Shown: positions 8,816 through 18,372 of the stretch, piece by piece
How the letters are laid out: each line of letters begins with the position of its first letter
Position numbering within the stretch: position 1 is the stretch's first letter
Source of the DNA: Flavobacterium aquiphilum
GTDB taxonomy: Bacteria > Bacteroidota > Bacteroidia > Flavobacteriales > Flavobacteriaceae
Reading direction: 5' to 3'
Length of the DNA stretch: 64,000 bases
NCBI RefSeq assembly: GCF_027111335.1
Contig: NZ_CP114288.1
Span: 4,092,001 to 4,156,000 of the forward strand
The notes under the pieces: model-generated
Database searches by the model: none
What the model saw: the letters and a program-made list of their open reading frames with translations, nothing else
Told to the model about the DNA's origin: nothing
Translations under genes and position numbers: made by a program

Positions 8816-10588
8816 ATGAAAGCAAAAGCATTTGATACCCGATTATTCAAGAGAATATTAACATACACAAAGCCCTACCAATGGCGTTTTAACGGCGTGA
8901 TTATTTTCGCCGTGTCGCTGTCCATTTTTGCGGCACTTCGCCCCTATTTACTGAAACAAACTGTTGACAGCTACATACAACCAAAAGACCAGAACGGTTT
9001 ATTGGTTTACATCAGCTTGATGGGAATTGTACTGATACTTGAGGTTCTGTCCCAATTTTTCTTTGTGTATTGGGCCAATTGGCTTGGACAGGATATTGTA
9101 AAAGATATTCGGGTAAAACTGTTCAAACACATACTGAGTTTCAGAATGAAATATTTCGACTTGGTACCCGTGGGACAACTCGTAACCCGATCGGTATCGG
9201 ACATTGAAGCAATTGCCCGTATTTTCAGTCAAGGATTATTTATGATTATAAGTGATATGATGAAAATGCTCGTAGTCCTTCTTTTCATGTTCTATATGAA
9301 CTGGAAACTAACCTGGATTGTGATTGTTGCCATGCCAATCTTGGTTTTCATCACCCGTATTTTCCAAAAAAAGATGCAGGTTGCCTTTGAAGAAGTGCGA
9401 ACTCAAATAGCCAACATGAATTCTTTTGTTCAGGAAAGAGTAACGGGAATGAAAATCGTACAACTATTTCACCGCGAAGACATTGAAGCCGAAAAATTCA
9501 GAATCATCAACGACAAACACAACAGAGCTTGGATAAAAACCATTTTGTACAACTCTATTTTCTTCCCCATTGCCGATATTATTTCGTCGTTAACACTCGG
9601 TTTTGTCGTTTTGTACGGAGGGTTCAATATTTTGCACGGAGACAATTCAACCACTTTCGGGGATTTATTTTCATACACGATGTTTATCAGTATGTTGTTT
9701 AACCCGTTGCGGCAAATAGCAGATAAATTCAATGAGATGCAACTGGGAATGATTGCTGCCAACCGTGTTTTTGACATCTTGGATACACAAGACCAAATAC
9801 AGGATACCGGAACAATTGAAGCTCCGTTATTTGACGGAGACATTCGCTTTGAGGATGTACATTTTGGCTATATTCCAAACGAAGAAGTAATAAAAGGAAT
9901 CAATCTTGAAGTAAAAGCAAGTCAGACCATTGCTATCGTGGGTTCTACCGGAGCCGGAAAATCAACTATCATTAATTTATTGAACCGTTTCTACGAAATT
10001 AACAGCGGTTCCATTTTTATTGATAACCACAATATTGAGAACTACACCTTGAGTTCGTTGCGTAAACAAATTGCAGTGGTCTTACAGGATGTATTTCTTT
10101 TTGCCGATACCATCTACAACAATATTACGCTCAATAATCCTGAAATTACAAGAGAACAGGTTTTTGAAGCGGCCAAGAAAATCGGCGTCCATGATTTCAT
10201 TATGAGTTTACCTGACAATTATGATTTTGATGTAAAAGAACGCGGTGTAATGCTTTCCTCTGGACAACGTCAATTGATTGCATTTTTGAGAGCATATGTC
10301 AGTAATCCAAGTATTCTTATTCTGGATGAAGCGACTTCATCTATCGATACATATTCGGAGGAATTGATTCAGCGCGCCACCGAAACCATTACCAAAGGAA
10401 GGACATCGATTGTTATCGCCCACCGATTGGCAACCATTGTCAATGCTGATAAAATTGTCGTTATGGACAAAGGTCTTATTGTTGAACAAGGAACACATCA
10501 GGAATTAATAAACCAAGAAAAAGGATATTATAAAAATCTATATGATTCGCAGTTCAGCAATTCCAATTCGGATACTTTTTCTTCCTAA
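8816..10588 (+). CDS. ABC transporter, fused permease and ATPase (MsbA/MDR-like exporter)
   Basis: A 590-residue half-transporter expected to act as a homodimer or heterodimer in the inner membrane. The N-terminal type I exporter domain (about 1-320, six transmembrane helices) is followed by a nucleotide-binding domain. That domain has Walker A GSTGAGKST near residues 375-383, a Q-loop near VVLQDVFLF, and a signature written LSSGQRQL instead of LSGGQ. Walker B is ILILDEATSSID and the switch His is in IAHRL. The LSSGQ variant is frequent in Bacteroidota exporters. Substrate is unknown; lipid or drug export is the family-level guess. No partner half-transporter lies next to it. Confidence 0.88.
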   Translation: MKAKAFDTRLFKRILTYTKPYQWRFNGVIIFAVSLSIFAALRPYLLKQTVDSYIQPKDQNGLLVYISLMGIVLILEVLSQFFFVYWANWLGQDIVKDIRVKLFKHILSFRMKYFDLVPVGQLVTRSVSDIEAIARIFSQGLFMIISDMMKMLVVLLFMFYMNWKLTWIVIVAMPILVFITRIFQKKMQVAFEEVRTQIANMNSFVQERVTGMKIVQLFHREDIEAEKFRIINDKHNRAWIKTILYNSIFFPIADIISSLTLGFVVLYGGFNILHGDNSTTFGDLFSYTMFISMLFNPLRQIADKFNEMQLGMIAANRVFDILDTQDQIQDTGTIEAPLFDGDIRFEDVHFGYIPNEEVIKGINLEVKASQTIAIVGSTGAGKSTIINLLNRFYEINSGSIFIDNHNIENYTLSSLRKQIAVVLQDVFLFADTIYNNITLNNPEITREQVFEAAKKIGVHDFIMSLPDNYDFDVKERGVMLSSGQRQLIAFLRAYVSNPSILILDEATSSIDTYSEELIQRATETITKGRTSIVIAHRLATIVNADKIVVMDKGLIVEQGTHQELINQEKGYYKNLYDSQFSNSNSDTFSS

Positions 10589-11046
10589 CAATTGATAGTA
10601 TTCTAAAATTGCTTTGTGTCTTTGCAAGATTTATTTTTTTCCACAAAGACACAGAGACGCAAAGACTAAACTTGCTAAGAAAACAAAAAGTTGAATTATA
10701 GCCCCGATAGCAGTGAAAATCCTTTTTATCTCGTCTTTTGGGACGAGATAAAAAGATTGTAACGAATAGCGGGAGAAAACTTGCTAAAAACACAAATGTC
10801 GTGCTCCTAAAAAACAATTAAGAGAACACTTTTTTATAACAAAATGTAGAAAAACTTTGTAGCACTAATTTTCACAATAATTAAATAAATCCTTAAATTC
10901 GCAATCTCAATTTATTACATTAATAACGAATAACAGCAATGGGTTTTACAAATTCATTTTTACAGTAATTTAAATAAAAATTAAAGAAATGACACGAGCG
11001 TTAGCGACTGCATTTTATCATTAAAAACAAATAAAAAAAATTTAAA
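10589..11046 (+). other. 458-base intergenic region before lpdA with repeats
   Basis: It holds an inverted repeat, GTGTCTTTG (10616-10624) / CAAAGACAC (10644-10652), then dispersed hairpin repeat copy A (10700-10775). About 270 bases follow in which I see no gene and no perfect promoter. TAAATTCG at 10894-10901 is one base from the TAnnTTTG consensus and could be the lpdA -7 box. Confidence 0.5.
10700..10775 (+). repeat. Dispersed hairpin repeat, copy A
   Basis: It begins AGCCCCGATAGCAGTGAAAA and ends with TTGTAACGAATAGCGGGA. The core is a perfect 13-bp hairpin, TTTTTATCTCGTC (10723-10735) / GACGAGATAAAAA (10742-10754). The ends match copy B at 7765-7834, and more loosely copies C and D. Confidence 0.85.
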
Positions 11047-12435
11047 ATGAAATACGATATTATAGTTTTAGGAAGTGGTCCTGGAGGATATGTTACAGCA
11101 ATTAGAGCCTCTCAATTAGGATTTAAAGTTGCTGTAGTTGAAAAAGAAAACCTTGGCGGTATCTGTTTAAATTGGGGTTGTATTCCAACAAAAGCGTTAC
11201 TAAAATCAGCTCAGGTTTTTGATTATTTGAAACATGCTTCAGATTACGGACTAACTGTAAATGAATTTGATAAAGATTTTTCGGCTGTTGTACAACGTAG
11301 CCGTAGTGTTGCTGAAGGAATGAGCAAAGGAGTTCAATTCTTGATGAAAAAAAATAAAATTGACGTTATTGATGGTTTTGGAAAATTGAAACCAGGTAAA
11401 AAACTTGACGTTACTGATAAAGACGGAAAAGTTACTGAATACAGTGCTGACCACATTATCATTGCTACTGGAGCTCGTTCTCGTGAGTTACCAAACTTAC
11501 CACAAGATGGTGTAAAAGTAATTGGATACCGTCAGGCGATGACTTTACCAACACAGCCAAAGTCTATGATTGTAGTAGGTTCTGGAGCAATTGGAGTTGA
11601 ATTTGCACATTTCTATAACTCTATGGGAACTGATGTAACTATCGTTGAATTTATGCCAAACGTAGTTCCTGTTGAAGACGAAGATATCTCTAAACAATTT
11701 GAGCGTTCTTTGAAAAAAGCGGGTATCAAAATTATGACAAACTCTTCAGTAGAGCGTATTGATACTTCTGGAGCTGGAGTTAAAGCGTATGTTAAAACTG
11801 CAAAAGGCGAAGAAGTTCTTGAAGCTGATATCTTATTGTCTGCTGTTGGAATCAAAACTAACATCGAAAACATCGGATTGGAAGAAGTAGGTATTGCTGT
11901 TGACAGAGATAAAATCTTAGTTAACGCTTACAACGCAACTAACATCCCAGGTTACTATGCAATTGGTGACGTAACTCCTGGACAAGCATTGGCTCACGTA
12001 GCTTCTGCTGAAGGTATTAACTGCGTTGAAAAAATTGCTGGTATGCACGTTGAACCAATCGATTACGGAAACGTTCCCGGATGTACGTATGCAACACCAG
12101 AAATCGCTTCTGTTGGATTAACTGAAAAACAAGCAAAAGAAAAAGGATACGAATTAAAAATTGGTAAATTCCCATTCTCTGCTTCAGGAAAAGCTAAAGC
12201 TGCAGGAGCTGCTGACGGTTTCGTAAAAGTAATTTTTGATGCTAAATACGGAGAATGGTTAGGATGCCACATGATTGGAGCTGGAGTTACTGATATGATT
12301 GCCGAGGCAGTTGTAGCACGTAAACTGGAAACTACAGGACATGAAATCCTTAAAGCAATCCACCCTCACCCAACAATGAGTGAAGCTGTTATGGAAGCCG
12401 TTGCTGATGCATACGGTGAAGTGATCCACTTGTAA
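11047..12435 (+). CDS. lpdA: Dihydrolipoyl dehydrogenase (E3)
   Basis: FAD- and NAD-dependent E3 subunit that reoxidises dihydrolipoamide in 2-oxoacid dehydrogenase complexes and the glycine cleavage system. The protein has 462 residues. The FAD-binding GSGPGGY lies near residues 9-15, the redox-active disulfide is C40/C45 in GGICLNWGCIPTK, and the NAD-binding GSGAIGVEF is near residue 180. The FAD motif YAIGDV comes at about 313 and the active-site His-Glu segment HPHPTMSEAV is near the C-terminus. Only E3 is present; no E1 or E2 gene is adjacent, which fits a shared E3. Codon use is that of a highly expressed gene (many AAC, GGT and GTA codons). Confidence 0.95.
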   Translation: MKYDIIVLGSGPGGYVTAIRASQLGFKVAVVEKENLGGICLNWGCIPTKALLKSAQVFDYLKHASDYGLTVNEFDKDFSAVVQRSRSVAEGMSKGVQFLMKKNKIDVIDGFGKLKPGKKLDVTDKDGKVTEYSADHIIIATGARSRELPNLPQDGVKVIGYRQAMTLPTQPKSMIVVGSGAIGVEFAHFYNSMGTDVTIVEFMPNVVPVEDEDISKQFERSLKKAGIKIMTNSSVERIDTSGAGVKAYVKTAKGEEVLEADILLSAVGIKTNIENIGLEEVGIAVDRDKILVNAYNATNIPGYYAIGDVTPGQALAHVASAEGINCVEKIAGMHVEPIDYGNVPGCTYATPEIASVGLTEKQAKEKGYELKIGKFPFSASGKAKAAGAADGFVKVIFDAKYGEWLGCHMIGAGVTDMIAEAVVARKLETTGHEILKAIHPHPTMSEAVMEAVADAYGEVIHL

Positions 12436-12446
12436 TATTATAACAT

Positions 12447-12474
12447 GTAGAGACACACTACAATGCGCCTCTAC
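12447..12474. repeat. 28-bp palindromic repeat, copy 2 (diverged)
   Basis: The unit opens GTAGAGACACACTA and closes CAATGCGCCTCTAC. It has the same length and outer arms as the perfect palindrome at 2152-2179, with several changes in the middle. Two more bases on the left and three on the right extend the stem (CATGTAGAG / CTCTACATG). Confidence 0.7.
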
Positions 12475-12503
12475 ATGATTATTTGCATTAATAAAAAACA
12501 ATT

Positions 12504-12540
12504 AAAATCCGTTTTTGTGAAAACAAAGCGGATTTTTTTT
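12504..12540 (+). terminator. Intrinsic terminator after lpdA
   Basis: AAAATCCG (12504-12511) pairs with CGGATTTT (12529-12536), with further pairing inside (TTT..GT / AC..AAA), and a T-run follows. Confidence 0.8.
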
Positions 12541-12640
12541 TGATTCTTTTTAAAAATAAGCCCACACTTTTGAAAAAATGCTTTTTTAGCAATTCAGACC
12601 CCGGAGCCCAATTATTATTTTATCCCCGAGCGATTATACG

Positions 12641-12648
12641 TATTTTTG
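12641..12648 (+). promoter_or_regulatory. TAnnTTTG -7 box of ilvD
   Basis: TATTTTTG lies 72 bases before the ilvD ATG, giving a leader of roughly 65 bases. I see no leader-peptide attenuator in it. Confidence 0.55.
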
Positions 12649-12720
12649 CAAAAAAAAAATTAAAGACCAACTGTCTTTTAAAAAAATATAATTAAGCCAA
12701 TTTAAAATATAAAATTTAGC

Positions 12721-14412
12721 ATGAGAAGTGATGAAGTAAAAAAAGGGTACCAAAGAGCTCCCCACAGATCATTATTTAGAGCAACAGGATTAGTTGACGA
12801 AGATTTTGACAAACCATTTATTGGCGTTGCCAATTCATTTATAGAAATTATTCCGGGTCACTTTTTTTTAGACAGAGTATCTAGAATCATAAAAGAAGAA
12901 ATCAAAGCAAATGGATGCGTTCCGTTTGAATTCAACACTATCGGTGTGGATGATGGTATTGCCATGGGACATGACGGTATGCTTTTTTCACTTCCTTCAA
13001 GAGAGCTTATCGCCAACTCTATCGAAACGGTTATGAACGCACACAAATTAGATGCTATGATAGCTGTTCCAAACTGCGACAAAATTGTTCCTGGAATGAT
13101 AATGGGTGCTTTACGAGTAGATGTTCCAACTATATTCGTAAGTGGTGGACCAATGAAAAAAGGACATACCAAAGATGGTGTTCCAATTGACCTTGCTACT
13201 GCTTTTGAAGCCGTTGGAAAATTCGAAACTGGTCAAATAAATGAAGAAGAACTGAAAGATATTGAGTGCAATGCTTGCCCAAGTGGCGGCAGCTGCTCAG
13301 GAATGTTTACCGCCAATTCCATGAATACACTTATGGAAGCTATGGGAATTGCATTACCTGGAAACGGAACTATCTTAGCACTGACAAAAGAACGTGAAGA
13401 ACTTTACAGAAGTGCTGCCAGAAGAATTTGCGAAATTGCCAAAGACAAAGCATTAACCGAGAAATTCAAACTTAGAAACATCTTAAATGAAAATGCGATA
13501 AAAAATGCATTTGCTGTTGATATGGCAATGGGTGGAAGTTCAAATACTGTTTTACACATGTTGGCTATCGCCAAAGAAGCTAATGTAGACTTCAATCTCG
13601 AAAACATCAATAGTATTTCTAAAAAAGTATCGCATATCGCCAAAATTTCTCCAAGCTTATCAACCGTTCACATGGAAGACATCAACAAGGCTGGTGGTGT
13701 AAATGCCGTAATGAAAGAAATGACCAAAAGAGGAGACGACATTTTACTAGAAAACCTTACCATAAGCGGTGAAACCGTATATGAAAAAATTAAGGATGCT
13801 TATATAAAAGACACCAATATTATTCACACGATTGACAACCCATATTCACAAGTAGGTGGTTTGGCTGTGTTATACGGAAATTTGGCTGAGCAAGGTGCGG
13901 TAATCAAAACTGCCGGAATCACGGGAGACCGAGTTTTCACCGGAACTGCTGTATGTTTTGACGGTCAGCCGGAAGCTATTGAAGGAATTACAAGCGGTAA
14001 AGTAAAAGCTGGTAATGTTGTTGTTATTCGATATGAAGGTCCAAAAGGTGGTCCGGGAATGCAAGAAATGTTGGCACCTACTTCATTGATTATGGGAATG
14101 GGCTTGGGAGCCAAAGTAGCATTAATCACAGATGGTAGATTTAGTGGAGCAACAAGAGGAGCTTCTATTGGTCACGTAAGTCCAGAAGCTGCTGAAGGTG
14201 GTATGATTGGATTAGTTAAAGATGGTGACGAAATTCACATTGACGTGGATAAATATATTTTGTCAGTGAATTTAACTGATGAAGAAATTGCAAAAAGAAG
14301 AGCCGAATTTGTTCCTTTGAAAAAAGAATTGAATTCAAGATGGTTAGGACAATACCGAAGCTTGGTTACCAATGCCAGTAGCGGAGCTGTTTTAAAATCT
14401 GATTTGTTTTAA
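12721..14412 (+). CDS. ilvD: Dihydroxy-acid dehydratase
   Basis: Dehydrates 2,3-dihydroxy-isovalerate and 2,3-dihydroxy-3-methylvalerate in valine and isoleucine synthesis, using an iron-sulfur cluster. The protein has 563 residues, normal for IlvD. The three cluster cysteines are visible: C119 in PNCDK, C186 in [10 protein letters not shown] and C192 in GSCSGM. Other IlvD/Edd signatures are [13 protein letters not shown] at the start, [12 protein letters not shown] and [14 protein letters not shown] near the C-terminus. No ilvB, ilvN or ilvC gene follows inside the window, so ilvD is separated from the rest of the pathway here. A sugar-acid dehydratase of the same superfamily is the alternative, but the sequence reads as true IlvD. 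Confidence 0.93.
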   Translation: MRSDEVKKGYQRAPHRSLFRATGLVDEDFDKPFIGVANSFIEIIPGHFFLDRVSRIIKEEIKANGCVPFEFNTIGVDDGIAMGHDGMLFSLPSRELIANSIETVMNAHKLDAMIAVPNCDKIVPGMIMGALRVDVPTIFVSGGPMKKGHTKDGVPIDLATAFEAVGKFETGQINEEELKDIECNACPSGGSCSGMFTANSMNTLMEAMGIALPGNGTILALTKEREELYRSAARRICEIAKDKALTEKFKLRNILNENAIKNAFAVDMAMGGSSNTVLHMLAIAKEANVDFNLENINSISKKVSHIAKISPSLSTVHMEDINKAGGVNAVMKEMTKRGDDILLENLTISGETVYEKIKDAYIKDTNIIHTIDNPYSQVGGLAVLYGNLAEQGAVIKTAGITGDRVFTGTAVCFDGQPEAIEGITSGKVKAGNVVVIRYEGPKGGPGMQEMLAPTSLIMGMGLGAKVALITDGRFSGATRGASIGHVSPEAAEGGMIGLVKDGDEIHIDVDKYILSVNLTDEEIAKRRAEFVPLKKELNSRWLGQYRSLVTNASSGAVLKSDLF

Positions 14413-14445
14413 AACAAAGTAACTTCATTTAAAATCATATAATAG

Positions 14446-14477
14446 AAACCCCGATTTGAGCTTTCAAATAGGGGTTT
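14446..14477 (+). terminator. Intrinsic terminator after ilvD
   Basis: AAACCCCGATTTGA (14446-14459), loop GCTT, TCAAATAGGGGTTT (14464-14477), with one G/A mismatch in the stem. Confidence 0.8.
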
Positions 14478-14633
14478 TGCTTTTAAATATCGCCTTGTCC
14501 CAAATATCGATACACAAAACATATCAAAAATATTTATTGGGAATAATAAAAAAGAATAATAGATTACCTTTCATTCCATTTTGCAAATCCTTAAAAGTAA
14601 AGTATATTTACTACCATATAAAAACAGAAAAAA

Positions 14634-15548
14634 ATGACACATAATAACATATTAGAGACAATCGGGAACACACCACATGTAAAAATCAATAAATTATATG
14701 GCCCAGATGCAAATGTTTGGATAAAGCTTGAAAAAACAAATCCAGGCTCCAGTATCAAGGACAGAATTGCTTTATCGATGGTTGAAGATGCTGAACAAAA
14801 AGGATTGTTGAAAAAAGGAAGTACTATAATCGAAGCTACATCAGGAAACACGGGAATTGGACTTGCCATGGTTGCCGCTGTAAAAGGTTATCGACTAATA
14901 CTTGTAATGCCCGACTCTATGTCTGTAGAAAGACGTCGACTGATGAGCATTTATGGAGCTGAATTTGTGCTTACCCCTCGCGAAAAAGGAATGAAAGGTT
15001 CCCTTGAAAAAGCAGAAGAGATAGCAAGTGAAATTCCAAATTCATGGATACCGCTTCAGTTTGACAACCCAGCAAATATCGAAATCCACAAAACCACTAC
15101 AGCACAGGAAATCATTAATGCTTTTCCAAACGGATTGGATTATTTAATCACAGGAGTTGGAACCGGCGGACACATCACCGGCTGTGCCGAAGTGCTTAAA
15201 CAACATTTCCCAAACCTAAAAGTCTTCGCTGTAGAACCAGAATTATCACCGGTGATTAGCGGCGGAGCTCCTTCACCACATCCAATTCAAGGGATTGGCG
15301 CCGGCTTTATACCAACCAATCTACACACTGAAATTCTTGATGGAGCAATTCAGGTAAGCAAAGAAGAAGCATTTGAATACGCCCAAAGAGCCGCCAAAGA
15401 GGAAGGTATTCTTTTAGGAATTTCCTCAGGAGCTTCTTTAGCTGCGGTAGCTAAAAAAGTAAAAGAAATCCCGGCAGGTTCCAAAGTGCTAACTTTTTGC
15501 TATGACACAGGAGAACGTTACTTAAGTATCGAAGGGTTATTTGAATAA
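14634..15548 (+). CDS. cysK: Cysteine synthase A (O-acetylserine sulfhydrylase)
   Basis: PLP enzyme of fold type II that makes L-cysteine from O-acetylserine and sulfide. The protein has 304 residues, typical of CysK. The Schiff-base lysine is K42 in SSIKDRIAL, the substrate loop is [13 protein letters not shown], and the phosphate-binding glycine loop is [11 protein letters not shown] second, CysM-like enzyme is encoded at 21448-22335 next to cysE, so the organism has two sulfhydrylases in this window. It is monocistronic with a terminator 25 bases downstream. Confidence 0.88.
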   Translation: MTHNNILETIGNTPHVKINKLYGPDANVWIKLEKTNPGSSIKDRIALSMVEDAEQKGLLKKGSTIIEATSGNTGIGLAMVAAVKGYRLILVMPDSMSVERRRLMSIYGAEFVLTPREKGMKGSLEKAEEIASEIPNSWIPLQFDNPANIEIHKTTTAQEIINAFPNGLDYLITGVGTGGHITGCAEVLKQHFPNLKVFAVEPELSPVISGGAPSPHPIQGIGAGFIPTNLHTEILDGAIQVSKEEAFEYAQRAAKEEGILLGISSGASLAAVAKKVKEIPAGSKVLTFCYDTGERYLSIEGLFE

Positions 15549-15572
15549 AAAAATAAATCTCTCTCAATAACT

Positions 15573-15604
15573 AACCGATTTGCGAAAGCGAGTCGGTTTT
15601 TTTT
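15573..15604 (+). terminator. Intrinsic terminator after cysK
   Basis: AACCGATTTGC (15573-15583), loop GAAA, GCGAGTCGGTT (15588-15598), with two G-T pairs, then a run of T. Confidence 0.88.
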
Positions 15605-15984
15605 TAATAATACTGTCACAGTTTTCAACGCAATAAAATACATAAAAATCTTATTTTCAATAAATTAAATAAACATATTCTTAAAATAAGAAGGCTATTT
15701 TTAAAATCCAAAAACATATTTTTCGTAAATTAGTAGGCCTCAAAATAAAGAGAAATTACTTCTCAGAAAACAATCAAATGAATTGTCTGGTAAAAGCGAC
15801 TGTTTTAAACAAACTAAAAACTTTGTTTAAAACACAATTGACAAACACGAACTGCTGGAAATAAACCTAACCTCACTAGACAATCCTTGCAAATTCGATA
15901 GATTAATATTTTCAGTAAGACCATCATTTCCCCAAAAAAAGTAGGTTAATTAAATTCAATAGGTTAGACTTAATTTTAAAGACT
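15605..15984 (+). other. 380-base intergenic region with one hairpin
   Basis: No gene is visible. GTTTTAAACAAA (15802-15813) and TTTGTTTAAAAC (15822-15833) form a perfect 12-bp stem with an 8-base loop, without a following T-run, 150 bases before the cupin gene. Its role is unknown. Confidence 0.5.
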
Positions 15985-16368
15985 ATGAAAACAATCAAAA
16001 CAGTTTTAATAAATACCCTATTTTTCGGATTATTCCTGATCCAAAGCACCAGTTTGTACGCACAAGACCCAATGAAAGCTGCTCACAATGTGTATAAAAA
16101 AGTACTGCTTGACAATGATAAAGTGAGAGTCCTAGAAGTTGAATTTGCTCCAGGCGTAACTGCCCCCTGGCACAGCCATCCCAACCATTCTGTTTACGCC
16201 CTGACAGGTGGTAAAATTCAGATTACCGATAAAGGTAAACCTGCAACCACAATAGATGTCAAAGCTGGAACCGCAATGTATTTGCCTGCCGTTACTCACA
16301 TGGCAAAAAACGTTGGTACAACTACTATAAAATTAATTGTAACGGAAATAAAGCCGACAAAAAAATAG
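15985..16368 (+). CDS. Secreted single-domain cupin protein
   Basis: A 127-residue protein with an N-terminal signal peptide (about 1-27, ending SLYAQ) and one cupin beta-barrel. The metal-binding motif 1 is present as PWHSHPNHSVYALTGG, giving two or three His ligands. Motif 2 is seen as GTAMYLPAVTHMAKN, giving the last His. Small periplasmic cupins of this type have no assigned substrate; they are often named cytoplasmic-like cupin or quercetinase-like without proof. It stands alone between a cysteine synthase and an Lrp regulator. Confidence 0.7.
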   Translation: MKTIKTVLINTLFFGLFLIQSTSLYAQDPMKAAHNVYKKVLLDNDKVRVLEVEFAPGVTAPWHSHPNHSVYALTGGKIQITDKGKPATTIDVKAGTAMYLPAVTHMAKNVGTTTIKLIVTEIKPTKK

Positions 16369-16499
16369 ACCAACTGCTTTTCTAATCTAAACAATTCATT
16401 TTGCCCTTTTCTAATAACCAATTAAAAATCTGATTCCGTTCTCGAATCATTTTTTTTTATGGTGTGTACCAAAAAGAAATCATTGAAAGAATTCCAACT

Positions 16500-16952
16500 T
16501 TATAAATTATATGCAAAATCATTTTTAATCTCCTCCAACACAAAAGAGCTTTGCACATTCGAAATCCCTCTGATCACAGATAATTTATCGATAACAAACT
16601 TCTGATATTCATTCATGTCATTAACCGCAACTTTCAACAAAAAATCATAATTTCCTGACACGTGAAAACAGCCCGTAACTTCAGGCAGGACAAGGATATG
16701 CTGTTTAAAACCATCTATCAATTCCCTCGAATGCACCGCCAAAGTCACCTGACAATACACACTGATTGATTTTCCTATTTTTTCAGCATCCAGCAAAGCC
16801 ACATAACTCTTGATGTACCTTTTCTGCTCCAGTTTTTTAATCCTCTCAAAAGTGGGCGAAACCGACAAACCAACTTTCTCGGCTATTTCTTTAGTGTTTA
16901 GTTTTGCATCCTGCTGCAAGAGCATCAATATTTTTTTGTCAATCACATCCAT
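16500..16952 (-). CDS. Lrp/AsnC family transcriptional regulator
   Basis: A 150-residue feast/famine regulator. Residues of about 4-60 form the winged helix-turn-helix (DAKLNTKEIAEKVGLSVSPTFERIKKLEQ). Residues of about 65-145 form the RAM ligand-binding domain (LPEVTGCFHVSGNYDFLLKV). It is divergently transcribed from the histidine decarboxylase gene with 153 bases between the starts, the common layout for an Lrp-type local regulator and its target. A candidate A/T-rich dyad lies at 17023-17047 in the shared region. I infer that it controls the decarboxylase, probably in response to an amino acid such as histidine. Confidence 0.88.
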   Translation of the reverse strand: MDVIDKKILMLLQQDAKLNTKEIAEKVGLSVSPTFERIKKLEQKRYIKSYVALLDAEKIGKSISVYCQVTLAVHSRELIDGFKQHILVLPEVTGCFHVSGNYDFLLKVAVNDMNEYQKFVIDKLSVIRGISNVQSSFVLEEIKNDFAYNL

Positions 16953-17022
16953 TTCAGAATAATTATATTGTTTCAGAAAAAAGAAACATTAAATTCAATA
17001 TTAAAAAACTTTATTCGTGTTC

Positions 17023-17047
17023 AAATTTAGAATTATATTTTGAATTT
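17023..17047. promoter_or_regulatory. Candidate Lrp-type operator in the lrp-hdc divergent region
   Basis: An imperfect A/T-rich dyad running from AAATTTAGAATT to TTTTGAATTT. Lrp-family sites are weakly conserved A/T-rich dyads, so the match is suggestive only. Confidence 0.3.
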
Positions 17048-17105
17048 AATTACAAATAAAGAATATTAACTCTTTAAAACTACATTTACAGTAAAATTTA
17101 ACCAT

Positions 17106-18290
17106 ATGACATTCCTCTCAGAATCACTTTCAGAACAAGACAATCAGCGCTTATCCGAACTGAATCAGTACATCGAAAACGCCAGAGATAATTTCTTGGG
17201 CTATCCGGTATCCAAAGATTTTGATTATTCTGAAATCGGTCATTTTTTAAAATATCCTATAAATAATTTGGGTGATCCCTTTGAGGACTGCACTTACAAA
17301 GTACAAACCCATGAACTCGAAAGAGAAGTCGTTGGCTTTTTTGCAAAATTATTCCGCGCCAACCCGAAAGATTATTGGGGTTATGTAACCAATGGCGGTT
17401 CCGAAAGCAACTTGTACGGATTGTACCTAGCCAGAGAATTGTATCCAAAAGCTATGGTTTATTACTCCGAATCGACGCATTACAGTGTGCGTAAAAACAT
17501 TCATTTGCTCAACATTCCGAGTATCGTTATCCGCTCACAAGAAAACGGTGAAATAGATTATGTCGATTTTGAAAATACTGTAAAAATGAACCGTCATAAA
17601 CCAGCCATTGTTCTTACCACTTTTGGCACAACAATGAAAGAAGCCAAAGACGACGTTTCGAAAATTAGGAATATACTAAAAGGGCTCGCTATTCAAGACA
17701 GCTATATTCACTGTGACGCAGCACTATCTGGCAGTTACGGTGCTTTTATGGAACCTCGATTACCTTTTGATTTCACTGATGGTGCGGACAGTATCTCAAT
17801 CAGTGGTCATAAATTCATAGGCTCTCCTATTCCTACTGGCGTTATCATCACAAAGCGCTCCAACAGAGACCGAATCTCAAAAGGAATTTCATACATCGGT
17901 TCTTTGGACACAACCATTACGGGATCCAGAAACGGACATTGTCCGTTATTTTTATGGTACACTTTAAAAAAACTTGGAGTTGAAGGTTTAAAAAAACGCT
18001 ATCAACACAGCTTGGAAGTAGCCGAATATTGTGAACAGAAACTAAAAAAAATAGGTGTTCCAGCATGGAGAAATCCGAATTCAATTACGGTCGTTTTTCC
18101 AAAAACTAACGAAGAGGTTAAATCAAAATGGCAATTGGCTACCGAAGGCGACATCTCCCATATTATTTGCATGCCCAATGTAACCAAGGAACAAATTGAT
18201 CTTTTTATCAATGACGTAGAAAATTGCATTGAAAGCACAGAAGAAACTATAGAATTTAAATTTTTAATATCAAAAGTGAATTCGAACTAA
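17106..18290 (+). CDS. hdc: PLP-dependent histidine decarboxylase
   Basis: Group II decarboxylase predicted to convert histidine to histamine and CO2. The protein has 394 residues, close to the PLP-type Hdc of Morganella and related species. The PLP lysine is K236 in SISGHKFIGSPIPTG, and the segment before it (CDAALSG) carries the PLP-pairing Asp. Other family traits are GYPVSKDFDYSEIGHFLKYP and GYVTNGGSESNLYGLYLARE. The ATG at 17106 follows the divergent Lrp gene. A partner histidine/histamine antiporter is not adjacent, so an acid-resistance role is not directly supported. Other group II decarboxylases (serine, for example) cannot be fully excluded. Confidence 0.82.
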   Translation: MTFLSESLSEQDNQRLSELNQYIENARDNFLGYPVSKDFDYSEIGHFLKYPINNLGDPFEDCTYKVQTHELEREVVGFFAKLFRANPKDYWGYVTNGGSESNLYGLYLARELYPKAMVYYSESTHYSVRKNIHLLNIPSIVIRSQENGEIDYVDFENTVKMNRHKPAIVLTTFGTTMKEAKDDVSKIRNILKGLAIQDSYIHCDAALSGSYGAFMEPRLPFDFTDGADSISISGHKFIGSPIPTGVIITKRSNRDRISKGISYIGSLDTTITGSRNGHCPLFLWYTLKKLGVEGLKKRYQHSLEVAEYCEQKLKKIGVPAWRNPNSITVVFPKTNEEVKSKWQLATEGDISHIICMPNVTKEQIDLFINDVENCIESTEETIEFKFLISKVNSN

Positions 18291-18310
18291 ATCCATCTTT
18301 CTTTTTTTTA

Positions 18311-18345
18311 AATCTTTGTCAAAGTTTTGAACTTTGACAAAGATT
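18311..18345. repeat. 16-bp perfect hairpin in the hdc/Nramp convergent gap
   Basis: AATCTTTGTCAAAGTT (18311-18326), loop TTG, AACTTTGACAAAGATT (18330-18345). Neither side has a proper T-run, so it may be a 3'-end hairpin or a dispersed palindrome rather than a classical terminator. Confidence 0.6.
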
Positions 18346-18372
18346 ATAAATTGGTAGATTTTTAGTCAGAGC

